From NCBI GenBank assembly GCA_963920705.1, contig OY987226.1:31857686-31921685 (forward strand): DNA of 64,000 bases. Direction: 5' to 3'. Below, piece after piece: positions 23,662-34,523 of the stretch. Source of the stretch: Odiellus spinosus (lineage: Eukaryota; Arthropoda; Arachnida; Opiliones; Phalangiidae). How positions within the stretch are numbered: position 1 is the first letter of the stretch; each line of letters starts with the position of its first letter. The position numbers and the translations under genes are program-made. The notes beneath the pieces are model-generated. The model was not told the DNA's origin and made no database searches. It worked only from the letters and a program-made list of their open reading frames with translations.

Positions 23662-24300
23662 TATTACTGACAGACTAGAACTCAACACGCATAAGCTTCC
23701 TTCACGACTTTTTTATTGTTTTCGAGTTTTCATTACTGACAGACTAAAACTCAAGACGCATAAGCTACCTTACTATCTCTTTCGCGACAACTTGTTTATT
23801 GTTTTCGAGTTTTCATTACTGACAGACTAACACTCAACACGCATAAGCCCCTTACTATCTCGTTCGCGACGACTTGTTTATTGTTTTCGAGTTTTCATTA
23901 CTGACAGACTAGAACTCAACACGCATAAGCTCCCTTACTATCTCGTTCGCGACGACTTGTTTATTGTTTTCAAGTTTTCATTACTGACAGACTAACACTC
24001 AACACGCATAAGCTTCCTTAATATCTCTTTCGCGACGACTTGTTTAGTGTTTTCGAGTTTTCATTACTGACAGACTAAAACTCAACACGCATAAGCTCCC
24101 TTACTATCTCGTTCGCGACGACTTGTTTATTGTTTTCGAGTTTTCATTACTGACAGACTAGAACTTAACAAGCATAAGCTCCCTTACTATCTCGTTCGCG
24201 ACTACTTGCTCGTTGTTTTCGAGTTTTTATTACTGACAGACTAGAACCGAAACATTCATAAGCTACCTTTTAATCTCGTCCGCGACATCCCCTTAATAAC
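23662..24300. repeat. 82-83-bp tandem repeat
   Basis: Seven to eight copies of a unit starting ATTACTGACAGACTA and ending TTGTTTTCGAGTTTTC, with CACGCATAAGC and TCGTTCGCGACGAC inside. Confidence 0.9.
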
Positions 24301-24547
24301 GACGATTTGTTTTCTGTATCGATTGGTTTTCTGTATCGTACACCTCTGAAGATATAAGGGATTTTTCTCTCGTAATATTGTATGTGCCCGTGGTAACGGG
24401 GATCAGTGTCCGACACTCGATCGTATAGCGTGCAGCGTCGAGCGCTACGCGATCCTGGGAGGGAGACAACTTAAAAGTCATATATATTAAATACAAGTAT
24501 ATATTTTAAATTTGTATCGGACATCACGTCGTGACGTCTGGTGGGTA

Positions 24548-24665
24548 AGAGACGAAGTTTTTTCGATTCGATGACGTATTTCGTCTTCTTGCACAGCGCG
24601 AACGCCAACGCCGCAGTGAATACAGTACCTAGATCCAACTAGGGTTGGGTCTAGCTAAAAAGCTC
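24548..24665. repeat. Dispersed repeat, inverse copy at 40.97-41.06 kb
   Basis: GACGTATTTCGTCTTCTTGC and CTAGGGTTGGGTCTAG blocks occur in opposite orientation at 40,975-41,062. Unassigned repeat family. Confidence 0.65.
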
Positions 24666-24801
24666 AGTTGGCTTGATCAACTTGTTAGTTTAGCGGCCGC
24701 GTCACTGTAGACGTCACTCATCCCCTAGAGTTCCGGATGTAAAAAGAGCGCAGGCGCGGAGAAAGCAGGCGTTAAGCTTGAGAGTAAAACTAGAGATCTT
24801 A

Positions 24802-24981
24802 AAGGCCCGTTTACAAAAGAGCGGCAAGCTTAAGCGTAAGCCGATGCATGGAACAATAACAAGAGGAGGCATAGGTTCCAAAATCTCATTTTTAAACGAT
24901 GTATGAACCTATGCCTCCTGTTGTTATTGCTCCATGCATCAGATTACGCTTCAGCTTTCCACTCTTTTGTAAATGGGCCTT
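24802..24981. mobile_element. 180-bp foldback MITE with TA duplication
   Basis: Inverted arms of about 75-80 bp start AAGGCCCGTTTAC and end with the counterpart GTAAATGGGCCTT. The flanks are TA at 24800-24801 and 24982-24983. It sits immediately after codon KF of the THAP-type ORF (minus strand) and supplies its stop, so it interrupted that gene. Confidence 0.8.
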
Positions 24982-25250
24982 TAGAATTTTGTCATTCTGA
25001 CTTGACTTTCCAGTTCTTTATTTTCTTTCCTTAGAGTTGTGTTTTCAATTTCAAGATCAGCGTAGTCGGTCTGAGATCCTCTAGAACAATAAATTCTTTC
25101 TTCATCTCGTATCTTTCCGCTAGAATCCATATCTTCTGCCGCAACCAATTCTATCGAGATATCAGTTATATTAATAGTTTCATCCAGGCTAATTTCTTTC
25201 CTACAATAATTATGAAACTGCAGCGAGAAGTTTAGATTTTGTTGGTGCAC
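24981..25250 (-). pseudogene. THAP-transposase middle region (coiled coil)
   Basis: Open on the minus strand for about 90 codons: acidic linker, SRGSQTDY motif, then IENTTLRKENKELESQV, a coiled coil, then RMTKF and a stop created by the MITE at 24802-24981. THAP-DDE transposases carry such a (G/S)SQTD plus coiled-coil linker between the zinc finger and the helix-turn-helix. It shares MTxF with the separate relic at 22,915, so the two are probably from different copies. Confidence 0.6.
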
Positions 25251-25361
25251 TAATTGATCTCTAAAACGGTCATAATTTTCTTAATACAAAAAATGAAACA
25301 TTTTCAAAATCAATTCAAAACTTCAAAACATGACAAACGCTTAAGTCATTCAAAAGATATT

Positions 25362-25693
25362 TTATGAAATATTTGAAACTTGCCGTTTTTTACTTCTTTC
25401 TTCATACCGGCTTGCTCTCTGCTTAGCTAATTTAAGCATCGATTCAGATGTTTTTTTATTTGAAGGTATATTTAATGACGGTATCCAGTCTGGATCACTA
25501 GGTTCCCAGCCAGGAAAACCAGAAACGAAATGTCGGCTGCATACGCGCGAAGTTGGCATAGGTTTCCAATCTTTTCGATTGATTATTCTAGCCCAAAGAT
25601 AAGTTCTCTTTTTTGGGATGTGATGGAATCTAATATTTGGAGTTCCTACTTTTACAACCAACAAAACTACAGGAAACCATGTTTAAAAATTGA
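25362..25693 (-). pseudogene. THAP zinc-finger domain, frameshifted
   Basis: Minus strand. An ATG near 25,693 opens a frame with the first cysteine pair of a THAP finger (SCSFVGCKS). Within about 10 codons the frame must shift to reach NIRFHHIPK, then R.DWKPMPTSRVCSRHF, the C..H half, and DPDWIPSLN, the conserved THAP tail. A basic KQRASRYEERSKKR stretch ends the exon. One small indel therefore breaks an otherwise typical C2CH DNA-binding domain. It is likely exon 1 of the transposase continued at 24981-25250. Confidence 0.75.
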
Positions 25694-25824
25694 ATTATTC
25701 GGTTTAAATTCACTACTGGCGCAATTTCCAATATACTTTTGAAATGAAACAAGTAACGTTTTTCTCATGCGCATATTTACCCCCGTTTCTAGTGAAAAAG
25801 GTGTATTGGGAGACTAGGTTGGAT

Positions 25825-25862
25825 CATCGACAAACTACTACCAGGACTAGTAATGTAAGCTT
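25825..25862 (+). repeat. Left partner of an outer inverted repeat
   Basis: ATCGACAAACTACTACCAGG plus ACTxGTAATGT occurs here and in inverse orientation at about 30,308-30,340, bracketing the complete transposon at 26403-30026. Confidence 0.7.
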
Positions 25863-26089
25863 ATAAAACTTCGTCTCAAAACGCCGCGCTAAAACCCCTC
25901 TAGCGACATTGATTTGAGTTAAAAATTTAGTACAAGATGGCGGCGTTCATGGAATTGGAGATCAGGATATTGAAAGGTAAAATAGTATTGAATTTACAAT
26001 ATTATTTTATTTAAAGTAAGTTTGACCTTAATATCTTCAGTATTTATGTGTGTGTTAAACCAACGTTGAATAAGGTTCGCGAAATATAT

Positions 26090-26400
26090 TCTTCGCCGAG
26101 GCAGGGGTCGAAATCATCGCCCGTTTTAGATCGTAAAGACGAAAACCGTTAGTAAGCCTAGGCTTATTCCGTTCCGCCTAAGGCTGGCCGCTGTTGCGGC
26201 GTCGCCCGTCTCCACGAAAAACGACGGCTAAGAGAGAGGAGAGAGCGTCGCCGCTCTTCGTAGTCGTTGATCGCCGGCCGATAGGCTTACGCGGAACGGA
26301 ACAAGCACGAGCGCCGGGAGCGCCAGACCAGCGCGCCTAGGCTTTTTAACGCGGAAGGCCCGTTCCCCCGTAAAAGTCTTGAAGGTCTTCGCGAGCGAAG
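26090..26400. other. CpG-rich block left of the DDE-SWIM transposon
   Basis: Markedly richer in CpG than its surroundings, with internal inverted words (AGGCTTATTCCGTTCCGC and its counterpart near 26,283-26,303). A short frame at 25,937 (ATGGCGGCG...) ends at a possible donor GTAAAA, which could be a first exon, but nothing downstream supports it. Confidence 0.35.
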
Positions 26401-27041
26401 TGAAAGAACAACAGCAGCTCCCCATAAGAGTCTGGGTCCACGTAATGTTAAAAATTTCGTCTCTTTTATGATAAATTCGTATTATATTATTAAAATAGGG
26501 TAGTTGGGGGATAATTTAAAGCTAAAATTCGAGCTCACAACTGTAAATTTTGGGAATTACAACGAATGGAATGTTTATTCCATAATGTAAAGAATAGGAA
26601 GAATCTATGACTTCCGTGCCGGATATGAAAGCCTTCCCCCACACGAAAATCTTGAACGGTTATTATTTTAGATTCATAATTATGTTAGGAAAATATTAGG
26701 AAAGAATTATTTTGTAACTGCCACGGGTATAGTGCTGGCGGCAAAATGAAATTCGTATATTTTTGGTCTACTATGCCTCGAAATCCTCGAAAACGCCTGT
26801 AGAAGTGTTCCACTTGTCAAGCATTCATGCAGTAGGCTTTTGCTAGCTTTACAGGGGCCGTGCAAAGACTATATAGCTTACTTGAATAGTCTTTGGTGTA
26901 TAAGAAACTCGAAAAATAAATAGAGAAATCATACCAATTAGAAGATACTGGAGTAGTATCTTTAATTTTTATTTCATATTAAACAAAACACACTTGTATA
27001 AAACGGACAAATTATTCATTTAACGCTAAGGTTTTCTACAT

Positions 27042-28961
27042 TTAACGTATGTCTGGTAGTTCAAGCTCAGTGGCATCTTCACACACTACACGCAATTTTG
27101 ACTGGTACCAACTGCCTCGATCTTCATGGCGACGATAACCAAGATACCAGATTACGCTGCTAACGTGAACACAAGTACCTATCGTCAAACTACCACCTTT
27201 GCAATTGCAATACCAGCCTTTAATGGCATTTGCACCTGTCCCGTTCGGTACATAACGAATTAGAGCTTGGTGAACAGCTGAGGTGGAAAATTGACCAGGC
27301 ACGCGTATACGAATTAAGTCATGTTCAACTTTGGACACTTCGACGCTGAAAGAGCCGGATTTCTCTATAGTCAACGCCACATAAGATTCAGCGCGTTTCG
27401 TTTTAAAGTCGCTCATTACCACCTCACGTACATCACTTTCACGAAGTACAGGGAAGTCTTGAAATTCACTATCCTCAATTCGTTGCCATTTAGACGGTTT
27501 GCGAAGCAGATTATCGCGCTCAACTACTTCCTTAAGAGGATTTTCTTTCGTAGAGACTGCCAGCATTTTTTCGACGGAGTCTTCCCAGGAACCTTTAAGA
27601 TGTAACTCCGGGTGGTAGGCGTTCAACAGCGCAGCAGCAATTTGAAGAAGTTCCGGAACTAATGGTAACATATGCACAGGTATACGGTTTTGAAAAAAAC
27701 GATACACCGTCTGCAAATGCCCATTCCTAACTTCAACCGGCCACCTGAGGTACGTTACTTGTCGGGAACGATTAACTTCTTGCGTGTTTACTTGCTTCTC
27801 GCCTTTAGACAAGAACGAAGGCATTTGTAAATCCACACCCAGTTCAGTCAGTACGCTGTTGGAGTCTCGAAAACCGCGGTCTGCCAGTACAACGTCACCA
27901 ACTTGAAAGAAAGACTGGAGTTCTTCTCTCTTTTTGATAGAATGGTTTAAAATGCGCGCGTCGTTATTGCGGCCATTAGCAAAGTAGGGTCCGATTATAT
28001 CTATTATGTAACCCGTAGTTGTTACCATTAACATTGGCTTGAGGATATGCTGGCCTTTGTGCACACAGAAGGATTTGTGAAGAACAGTATAGTCCTTGGA
28101 TCTTCCAACCTTGATATAGGTGCCATCTACAATGGTAATAAGACAATTAGGATTGTTGTTAGCAAAGAGTTTTACTGCTGCTCCAGATTGATGGTTTGTT
28201 ATCAGATTGTCACGTGATAAGTGTTGCAGGCCAAAATGATGTGGCACGAAATGCTCCGATAAAGCCATAATAACCGCTTTTACCGTGTTTGATACCGATC
28301 TTTCAGTTAAATGAAATAAAGTTGATAACACCTTATTGGAGATACCCAATCGTAATTTCACCAATAATAATGCTAGAGCTGTCTTCGACGAACAGCATCT
28401 GATGGTACGAATAATGTCCTCAATAGTCGAATGCAACTCTAGGAACTCGTGCAGGGACAATGAAGTTAATACTTTACAGTCTTCATCACTTTGTATGAAA
28501 TTGTCAAAGCTCGGCGTCCGTAGGTCGTTAACACATTTCCTGAGGTCCTGTAATAGTTGCTCAATGTCCGTGGCAGTCATAATGGTTGATCTAGCGGAAA
28601 CCTGAATTTCAGCAATTATTTCGGTGGGAAGCTCTCCGTTAACGAGATGCGTGGAGCACATTCGGTTGTCCCGATGAATAAATATGGCTCTTTCCACAAA
28701 TATACTTGTTCTCACTTCGGCTTTTACCCTGGTTCGTGTACTAACACCGCAAATGAAGCAAGTCTTTGGCAGGGGCCGAACACAACTGTGCTTTATGGCA
28801 ATAGTGTTTGATGACGTACGCTTTCGTGGTAATTGCGACGTTGATGGCTGAGGTATTGGTGACGGTGATGGATTAGATACTGTGGACTTTGTTGGTTCAG
28901 GTACTGTGGACGTTGATGGCTCAGGTACTGTTGACGTTGATGGATTAGATACTTGCGTCAT
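27042..28961 (-). CDS. DDE transposase with C-terminal SWIM zinc finger
   Basis: 639 codons, ATG at 28961, no stop. Order: Ser/Thr/Pro-rich tail with PEPSTST repeats (1-45); C2CH-like zinc ligands C68, C71, C102, H105; helix-turn-helix of the HTH_Tnp_4 type (about 190-225); DDE_Tnp_4-type catalytic core with D279 (VDGTY), D361 (LADRGF) and E410 (RWPVEVRNG); and a SWIM finger C585, C587, C597, H599 (CNC...CVH). All three acidic residues are present, so it may be active. It would cut and paste the surrounding element by binding its long terminal repeats. The family is close to Harbinger/ISL2EU-like transposases; I could not fix the exact superfamily. A poly(A) signal (AATAAA, minus) lies just beyond the stop at about 26,967. 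Confidence 0.9.
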   Translation of the reverse strand: MTQVSNPSTSTVPEPSTSTVPEPTKSTVSNPSPSPIPQPSTSQLPRKRTSSNTIAIKHSCVRPLPKTCFICGVSTRTRVKAEVRTSIFVERAIFIHRDNRMCSTHLVNGELPTEIIAEIQVSARSTIMTATDIEQLLQDLRKCVNDLRTPSFDNFIQSDEDCKVLTSLSLHEFLELHSTIEDIIRTIRCCSSKTALALLLVKLRLGISNKVLSTLFHLTERSVSNTVKAVIMALSEHFVPHHFGLQHLSRDNLITNHQSGAAVKLFANNNPNCLITIVDGTYIKVGRSKDYTVLHKSFCVHKGQHILKPMLMVTTTGYIIDIIGPYFANGRNNDARILNHSIKKREELQSFFQVGDVVLADRGFRDSNSVLTELGVDLQMPSFLSKGEKQVNTQEVNRSRQVTYLRWPVEVRNGHLQTVYRFFQNRIPVHMLPLVPELLQIAAALLNAYHPELHLKGSWEDSVEKMLAVSTKENPLKEVVERDNLLRKPSKWQRIEDSEFQDFPVLRESDVREVVMSDFKTKRAESYVALTIEKSGSFSVEVSKVEHDLIRIRVPGQFSTSAVHQALIRYVPNGTGANAIKGWYCNCKGGSLTIGTCVHVSSVIWYLGYRRHEDRGSWYQSKLRVVCEDATELELPDIR

Positions 28962-29053
28962 TTGTCTTCGTTTTTGTGGTGAAGACGATGACGTTGAAGA
29001 GCCATGATCACTACTGAAGGACGATTTGCTAGCATTTAAGAACGTTTGAAACT

Positions 29054-29386
29054 TTGACTATAGAGAAATCCGGCTCTTTCAGCGTCGAAGTGTCCAAAGT
29101 TGAACATGACTTAATTCGTATACGCGTGCCTGGTCAATTTTCCACCTCAGCTGTTCACCAAGCTCTAATTCGTTATGTACCGAACGGGACAGGTGCAAAT
29201 GCCATTAAAGGCTGGTATTGCAATTGCAAAGGTGGTAGTTTGACGATAGGTACTTGTGTTCACGTTAGCAGCGTAATCTGGTATCTTGGTTATCGTCGCC
29301 ATGAAGATCGAGGCAGTTGGTACCAGTCAAAATTGCGTGTAGTGTGTGAAGATGCCACTGAGCTTGAACTACCAGACATACGTTAA
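29054..29386 (+). CDS. Mirror copy of the transposase C-terminus (SWIM only)
   Basis: The right inverted repeat holds an open 110-codon copy of residues 530-639 of the transposase on the plus strand, including the whole SWIM finger and the same stop. It has no promoter of its own that I can see and starts at an internal codon. It is a by-product of the long terminal repeat, but could be expressed from the divergent 92-bp region (28962-29053). Confidence 0.6.
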   Translation: MTIEKSGSFSVEVSKVEHDLIRIRVPGQFSTSAVHQALIRYVPNGTGANAIKGWYCNCKGGSLTIGTCVHVSSVIWYLGYRRHEDRGSWYQSKLRVVCEDATELELPDIR

Positions 29387-30307
29387 ACGTAGAAAACTTT
29401 AGCGTTAAATGAATAATTTGTCCGTTTTATACAAGTGTGTTTTGTTTAATATGAAATAAAAATTAAAGATACTACTCCAGTATCTTCTAATTGGTATGAT
29501 TTCTCTATTTATTTTTCGAGTTTCTTATACACCAAAGACTATTCAAGTAAGCTATATAGTCTTTGCACGGCCCCTGTAAAGCTAGCAAAAGCCTACTGCA
29601 TGAATGCTTGACAAGTGGAACACTTCTACAGGCGTTTTCGAGGATTTCGAGGCATAGTAGACCAAAAATATACGAATTTCATTTTGCCGCCAGCACTATA
29701 CCCGTGGCAGTTACAAAATAATTATTTCCTAATATTTTCCTAACATAATTATGAATCTAAAATAATAACCGTTCAAGATTTTCGTGTGGGGGAAGGCTTT
29801 CATATCCGGCACGGAAGTCATAGATTCTTCCTATTCTTTACATTATGGAAGAAACATTCCATTCGTTGTAATTCCCAAAATTTACAGTTGTGAGCTCGAA
29901 TTTTAGCTTTAAATTATCCCCCAACTACCCTATTTTAATAATATAATACGAATTTATCATAAAAGAGACGAAAATTTTTAACATTACGTGGACCCAGACT
30001 CTTATGGGGAGTTGCTGTTGTTCTTTGGTGATACCACGGTTTTAATTCGACGAAAAAGTATTAAGAAAGCCACGGAAGGCAACTGAAAAATTTGAGAAAT
30101 AAAAGGAAAGAAAAACCGGATTTATCTTAAAATTAATTAAAAAATATTAAATACGAATGCGAGGCTTATCTCCATTGCGAATACGGTATAGCAGTAGAAG
30201 AGTATCTTGTACTACATATATGACTCCATTCGATAACGCACGGTGGCGCTCTCATCGATAACCGCGGCACTTTAGAGAAATTTTCTCTATGGGGGCTTAG
30301 TCTAACA

Positions 30308-30340
30308 TTACAAGTCCTGGTAGTAGTTTGTCGATGGTTG
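30308..30340 (-). repeat. Right partner of the outer inverted repeat
   Basis: Inverse of the block at 25,825-25,862. The sequences just inside the two partners do not match beyond about 35 bp. Confidence 0.65.
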
Positions 30341-30673
30341 GATTCCCACTGTATAGTGCTGTAAAGGGATATTGGTTTGTCTTTTCAAAGCAAGGAAAAT
30401 ACGCACGTACTATACGTATACTATTGTTTAAAAACTATAAGCGAGTGCGTAGTTTTCTACGAATGGTTTTAATACAAAACGGAAAATTAGTAAAGTGTAA
30501 GTTGAATATCGGCCTCCGAAAGGTTCCAATCAATTGGAACTGAATGATTCGCATTCGAACCTTACAGAATACGCTTATTTGTATTTTTGGCCCTGACAAC
30601 CGGAATGAGTCGATCAGTTTTCGATCCGAATCTCTTATCTTTTTCAAACAATAGCATAGTCCGTGTGTATTTC

Positions 30674-30780
30674 CGAGGGGGCAGACACTAGCGATTTCAC
30701 GTGTACAAACTTTTTGAACTCTTTGCACTATCAAAGCTGAACTCAGGTGTACAGCGAATTCAAGAGTATCGGACCCCTCG
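30674..30780. mobile_element. 107-bp hAT-like MITE, second full copy
   Basis: Ends CGAGGGGGCAGACAC and GGACCCCTCG. Exact 8-bp TSD TGTATTTC at 30666-30673 and 30781-30788. Inner AACTTTTTGAACTCTTTGCAC and GAACTCAGGTGTACA blocks match the copy at 13117-13231 in inverse orientation. Confidence 0.9.
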
Positions 30781-30789
30781 TGTATTTCT

Positions 30790-33559
30790 TACCTTTCGCT
30801 ATAATACTTCTAATATATACTTAAACAGTGTTCGCTGTTTGTTCGCAAACCCATCTTTCTCTTATCATTGCCTTGGTTAAGATATATTATAGACAGAAGG
30901 AATCCAATCTAGCCTCAAAGGGCCTTTGCGACCCAAAGCTTTATTGTTTGGGCGAAGACGAATATTAATTCAACATGAAAATTATCGGACACGGTAATGA
31001 GCGGTAAAATGCGCGTTAGCTTCAAATTGATCGTGACGTCAAAAGAATTTGTCACGTCTCAATTCGCTGAGATTTGCGTTTTCAGCTTAGAAGCACATAA
31101 CAAAGCTAAAAACATCCTTTAGTCTGGACGTACCTTCACGCAGCAAAAGCAGCCGCGTAAGGATAAATCAAATAGAGATTTTAATGAAATTTTAGCTTAC
31201 CTTAGTTTTATCAAGACTTTGAAATAAAATGATTTCTTGCGAGATTCAACTGCCTGCAGTCGAACGTACAGCGCCAAATGATGAAAATTGTTGCGAGTTC
31301 AGTCGTTTAGAACTCCTCGTGAAAAGACTAAATGAAAACATTTTGTCAACAAAATAACAGCTTAGATTGGTTTCGTTATTAATAGTATTTCAAAAGAGAG
31401 TTTTTTCTATGATTAGGTACTTGTTTGGGAACTGACACGATACGTGCAACAGTAGCTCTTTGGAGGAAACGAACTCATACATTACTAAAATAGTCTGCTG
31501 CGCACCCTTGAAAAAGGACACTTACCGCATATGAATCCACCTAGGCACAGAAATTAGAATTTGTTGGAGAAATCGCCATTTAGTATTTTTGATATTATAG
31601 TTTTTGGTTTTAGTTTTCTAAACACGTGTATAAAAGATGCGTTTAACTAACCGAATATAGTGTTGACCATTAGAAACAAGCCGATGTAAATTTGGGTTAT
31701 ACAGCACAAAACCTCACTAGTCTGTTCTACAGCTAATATTTTCCCATTATAAAATCAAGGCATATTAAAAAATTCAATCTGCCTATAGCGTGGTTAGCAA
31801 TTTATTTTCAATCTAACACGCTACAGCAGAACATAAGTGAAATATTGAATTAAATTTTGGAATCTATGCTTTTAATATCAAATATTGCTTTTGTGAACAA
31901 AGACCCAGAACTACAGATTTTGGTTTCAGATGGCTGAAGTGACCAATATTAAATATTCTCTTAAAAGATAAAATTTAATAATAATGACAATCTGACAGGA
32001 TTTAGAGTTAATAATACCAAAACAGCTGATTTTTGGTATATTCCCAAATATTTAAGAAGAAACATAACTGTCGATTTTTCCACTTTTAATTTTCCTTTAT
32101 TATATTTCATGGAAAACGTCTATTTAAATTTAATTCATTGGACATGTGCGATGTGACTTCACTTTTTGTCTTCTTAAGCCCAAATTAACACGATTATAGT
32201 CTTGAGGATTCATATTTGTACGAGTACGTGCAAAAAAAGGCGTTAAAAATTCTCGCCACTTGGGAAATCATGTTATATTTTTTATTCCAGTAAACAATCT
32301 AACTTAACGAGTTGTCACGACTAAAGTGTGAAGATCGGAAATTAACATGTGGAATTTTATGAATTATAGTTCACCTGAGTTCAGTTAGGTGGGTGAAAAT
32401 CACGTCTAGCGGCCAAGAAGGAAAAATTAGAAGGTGCAAACCGACGAGCTTGAATTTGAACTTTCCGGGGAACATTCGGTTTGGACCCATGCCCAGTGGG
32501 AACCAGACAACTTAAACTTGGCAGTATAGTTTTCTTATCGTTCCAATAGGCGAAATATCACTAATGAAAAATAATATAAAAGCTACTATTCATCCCTCAA
32601 CCTTAACGTAGTTAGTGTTTCTATTTGTTATTGTTGTGCAAGGAAAAACATTCTAGTTTATTGCATAGGTTTTCCTCCAAGCGGATTAACAAGAAACTTT
32701 AATGTTTTTGAAAAAATGGCGAATAAATAAATACAGCCGAATCTTTTGATGGTGACTGTACATCTGCCTGTCCACGATGAACACTAAAATGTACACGCAA
32801 AGTTATATGCTCCATGTTAAACTCCGCCTGAATTTTTATTTCAAAACCATGAGGCGAAATCTATTTAAAAACACGCGGAGGCCTTACAAAATCAAAATTG
32901 GCATATGCGACTCAAACGCGTTATATACCAGAAAATAAAAATGTTTCGTAAGATTTATGATTTTAGTTTAGTGTATGTATATATTTATTTTATATTTATA
33001 TAATTTAGGAAGGGCGCAACTTCGCTGCTCGCCGCAGGTACCATTTCCGATGGGTTACGTCCAAGAAAACGAATTTCAGTAAATTTTAAGCATTAACTTT
33101 GTTGATTTTTGTTAGACAACCAACAAAACTTACAAAACTCAAACACCTAAAAATAATAGGCTCGCGAAACATTTCGTTTACCGAAGCCTTCCGTCGATTA
33201 AATTTATGAAATATCATACGTAAATTAAAACCTGTAAGTACCCAAATGGGGTAATCACGCGAGGCCTTATATCCCATTTTTCATGACGCCAACAATAATA
33301 AACCGCGACGTTTTTATGTGAGGTGGCGCCACCGGTGATCATAGAAGAAACTATAACGCCGTAAAAAAAGGACCCAAGAGACTGCGCCTCTTGTAGTGAG
33401 ATTTAAAGCAAAAATGTAACGGGGAGGGAAATAGGTGATTGAACCCCAAACCTCATGAGGAGAGAGATAAATGTTTGAAAAAAATTTTTTGTTTTAGTTA
33501 GGTCTAGGTGGAATTACGGACAATCGTAATTCCGGACAGTTTTGGTTTTAAATGATTAT
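30790..33559. other. Non-coding AT-rich stretch
   Basis: No supported gene, repeat or RNA. Short frames are below what chance gives. Confidence 0.6.
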
Positions 33560-34523
33560 GGTGGTGGCGGGTAATTCAGTCCGCTTTTTATATAATCACC
33601 AAGAAAACTCTCCTAATGTTAACCGTGTCCAATTTAGGTATATCTTATTATAAATTGAACTTTTAAGCTAATTTGCTTTCCATAATTTTGATTGGTTTAA
33701 AAGATACGAGACGTGTTTCAAAGTAAGTCGAGGCGGCCAATTCCGTCCACAAGAGTGTAATTCCGTCCGGCCTGAATCTAATCGCCGGACAGTGGCGGGT
33801 AATACCCGTCCACCCGTAAATAAGAAGCGTCTAATTTCCGGACAACGTCCGTTTATCAAATTCATAATATTTTAGTCGGTTTCAAAGGCAACTTAAACAC
33901 CCACACAGTAAAAACCGCGCCATGTTATGTTCTAAGCCTTTTTTGAAAATATTGTTACGAAACACTACCGCCCTCTATACTGAATTCGCATTAAAAATAT
34001 TTCCAGCCCTGAAAGACAGCGGAAAAAGCGGGAAAAACGCGCTTTCTGCTTTGAAATTATTGTCAATCGTGAATGATTTTAGAGCTCTCAAATTCGAGTT
34101 TTAATTAGTTATTTTGAAGTTAATTAACTTTAAACTCGATTTTGTTGCGAGTGGACGGAATTGGCCTCTGTCGGTAGTTTTTTATAATCTTCGATAAACA
34201 ATTAAATACGGTGGCAAGATGAGATCGGAGACACGTATTTTATAGCTAAAGATCTGGATTTTCGAATGGTATCGGGTTCATATCTGTACATAAAGAGCTT
34301 CATTCCCTTAAATTGGCATTAATTTAATCGGAGTAAATTGCTACTTTGTTAATTATAGTCGTATCTATTTCTATGGCCTTGAAATATTTTTTTTCTGACG
34401 GGGCGTTTATCAGTGTCTAAAATAAGTCCTTTTTATTTTTAATTGTGCAACCAAAATTAAAGATTGACATTTTTGAACCAAAGTGGACGGAATTAGAATT
34501 GGACGGTATTACCCGCCACCACC
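33560..34523. mobile_element. Non-autonomous transposon with 16-bp terminal repeats
   Basis: Perfect terminal inverted repeats GGTGGTGGCGGGTAAT...ATTACCCGCCACCACC. Repeated inner words AATTCCGTCCAC/GTGGACGGAATT lie near both ends. No TSD could be settled. An inverse, end-truncated copy of most of it lies at about 48.47-49.43 kb. Confidence 0.82.

Larger units (their letters stand above)
26403..30026 (-). mobile_element. Complete DDE-SWIM DNA transposon with 972-bp inverted repeats
   Basis: The left arm (26403-27374) and right arm (29054-30026) are near-identical inverted copies; I saw only a handful of substitutions and a one-base indel. They enclose one intact transposase gene whose last 110 codons lie inside the left arm and so are duplicated in the right arm. 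Both outer ends read AAAGAACAACAGC inward. I could not confirm a TSD. Arm identity and the intact ORF suggest recent arrival. A diverged relic of one terminus lies at 48.06-48.42 kb. Confidence 0.88.

Noticed and set aside
23094-23830. Long plus-strand ORFs rich in FKSCFSNRVFQIV
   Set aside because: A 15-bp minisatellite read in frame; all three frames give the same kind of product.
16088-24300. CRISPR-like regular repeats in the tandem arrays
   Set aside because: The units are directly adjacent, without unique spacers, in a eukaryotic context.
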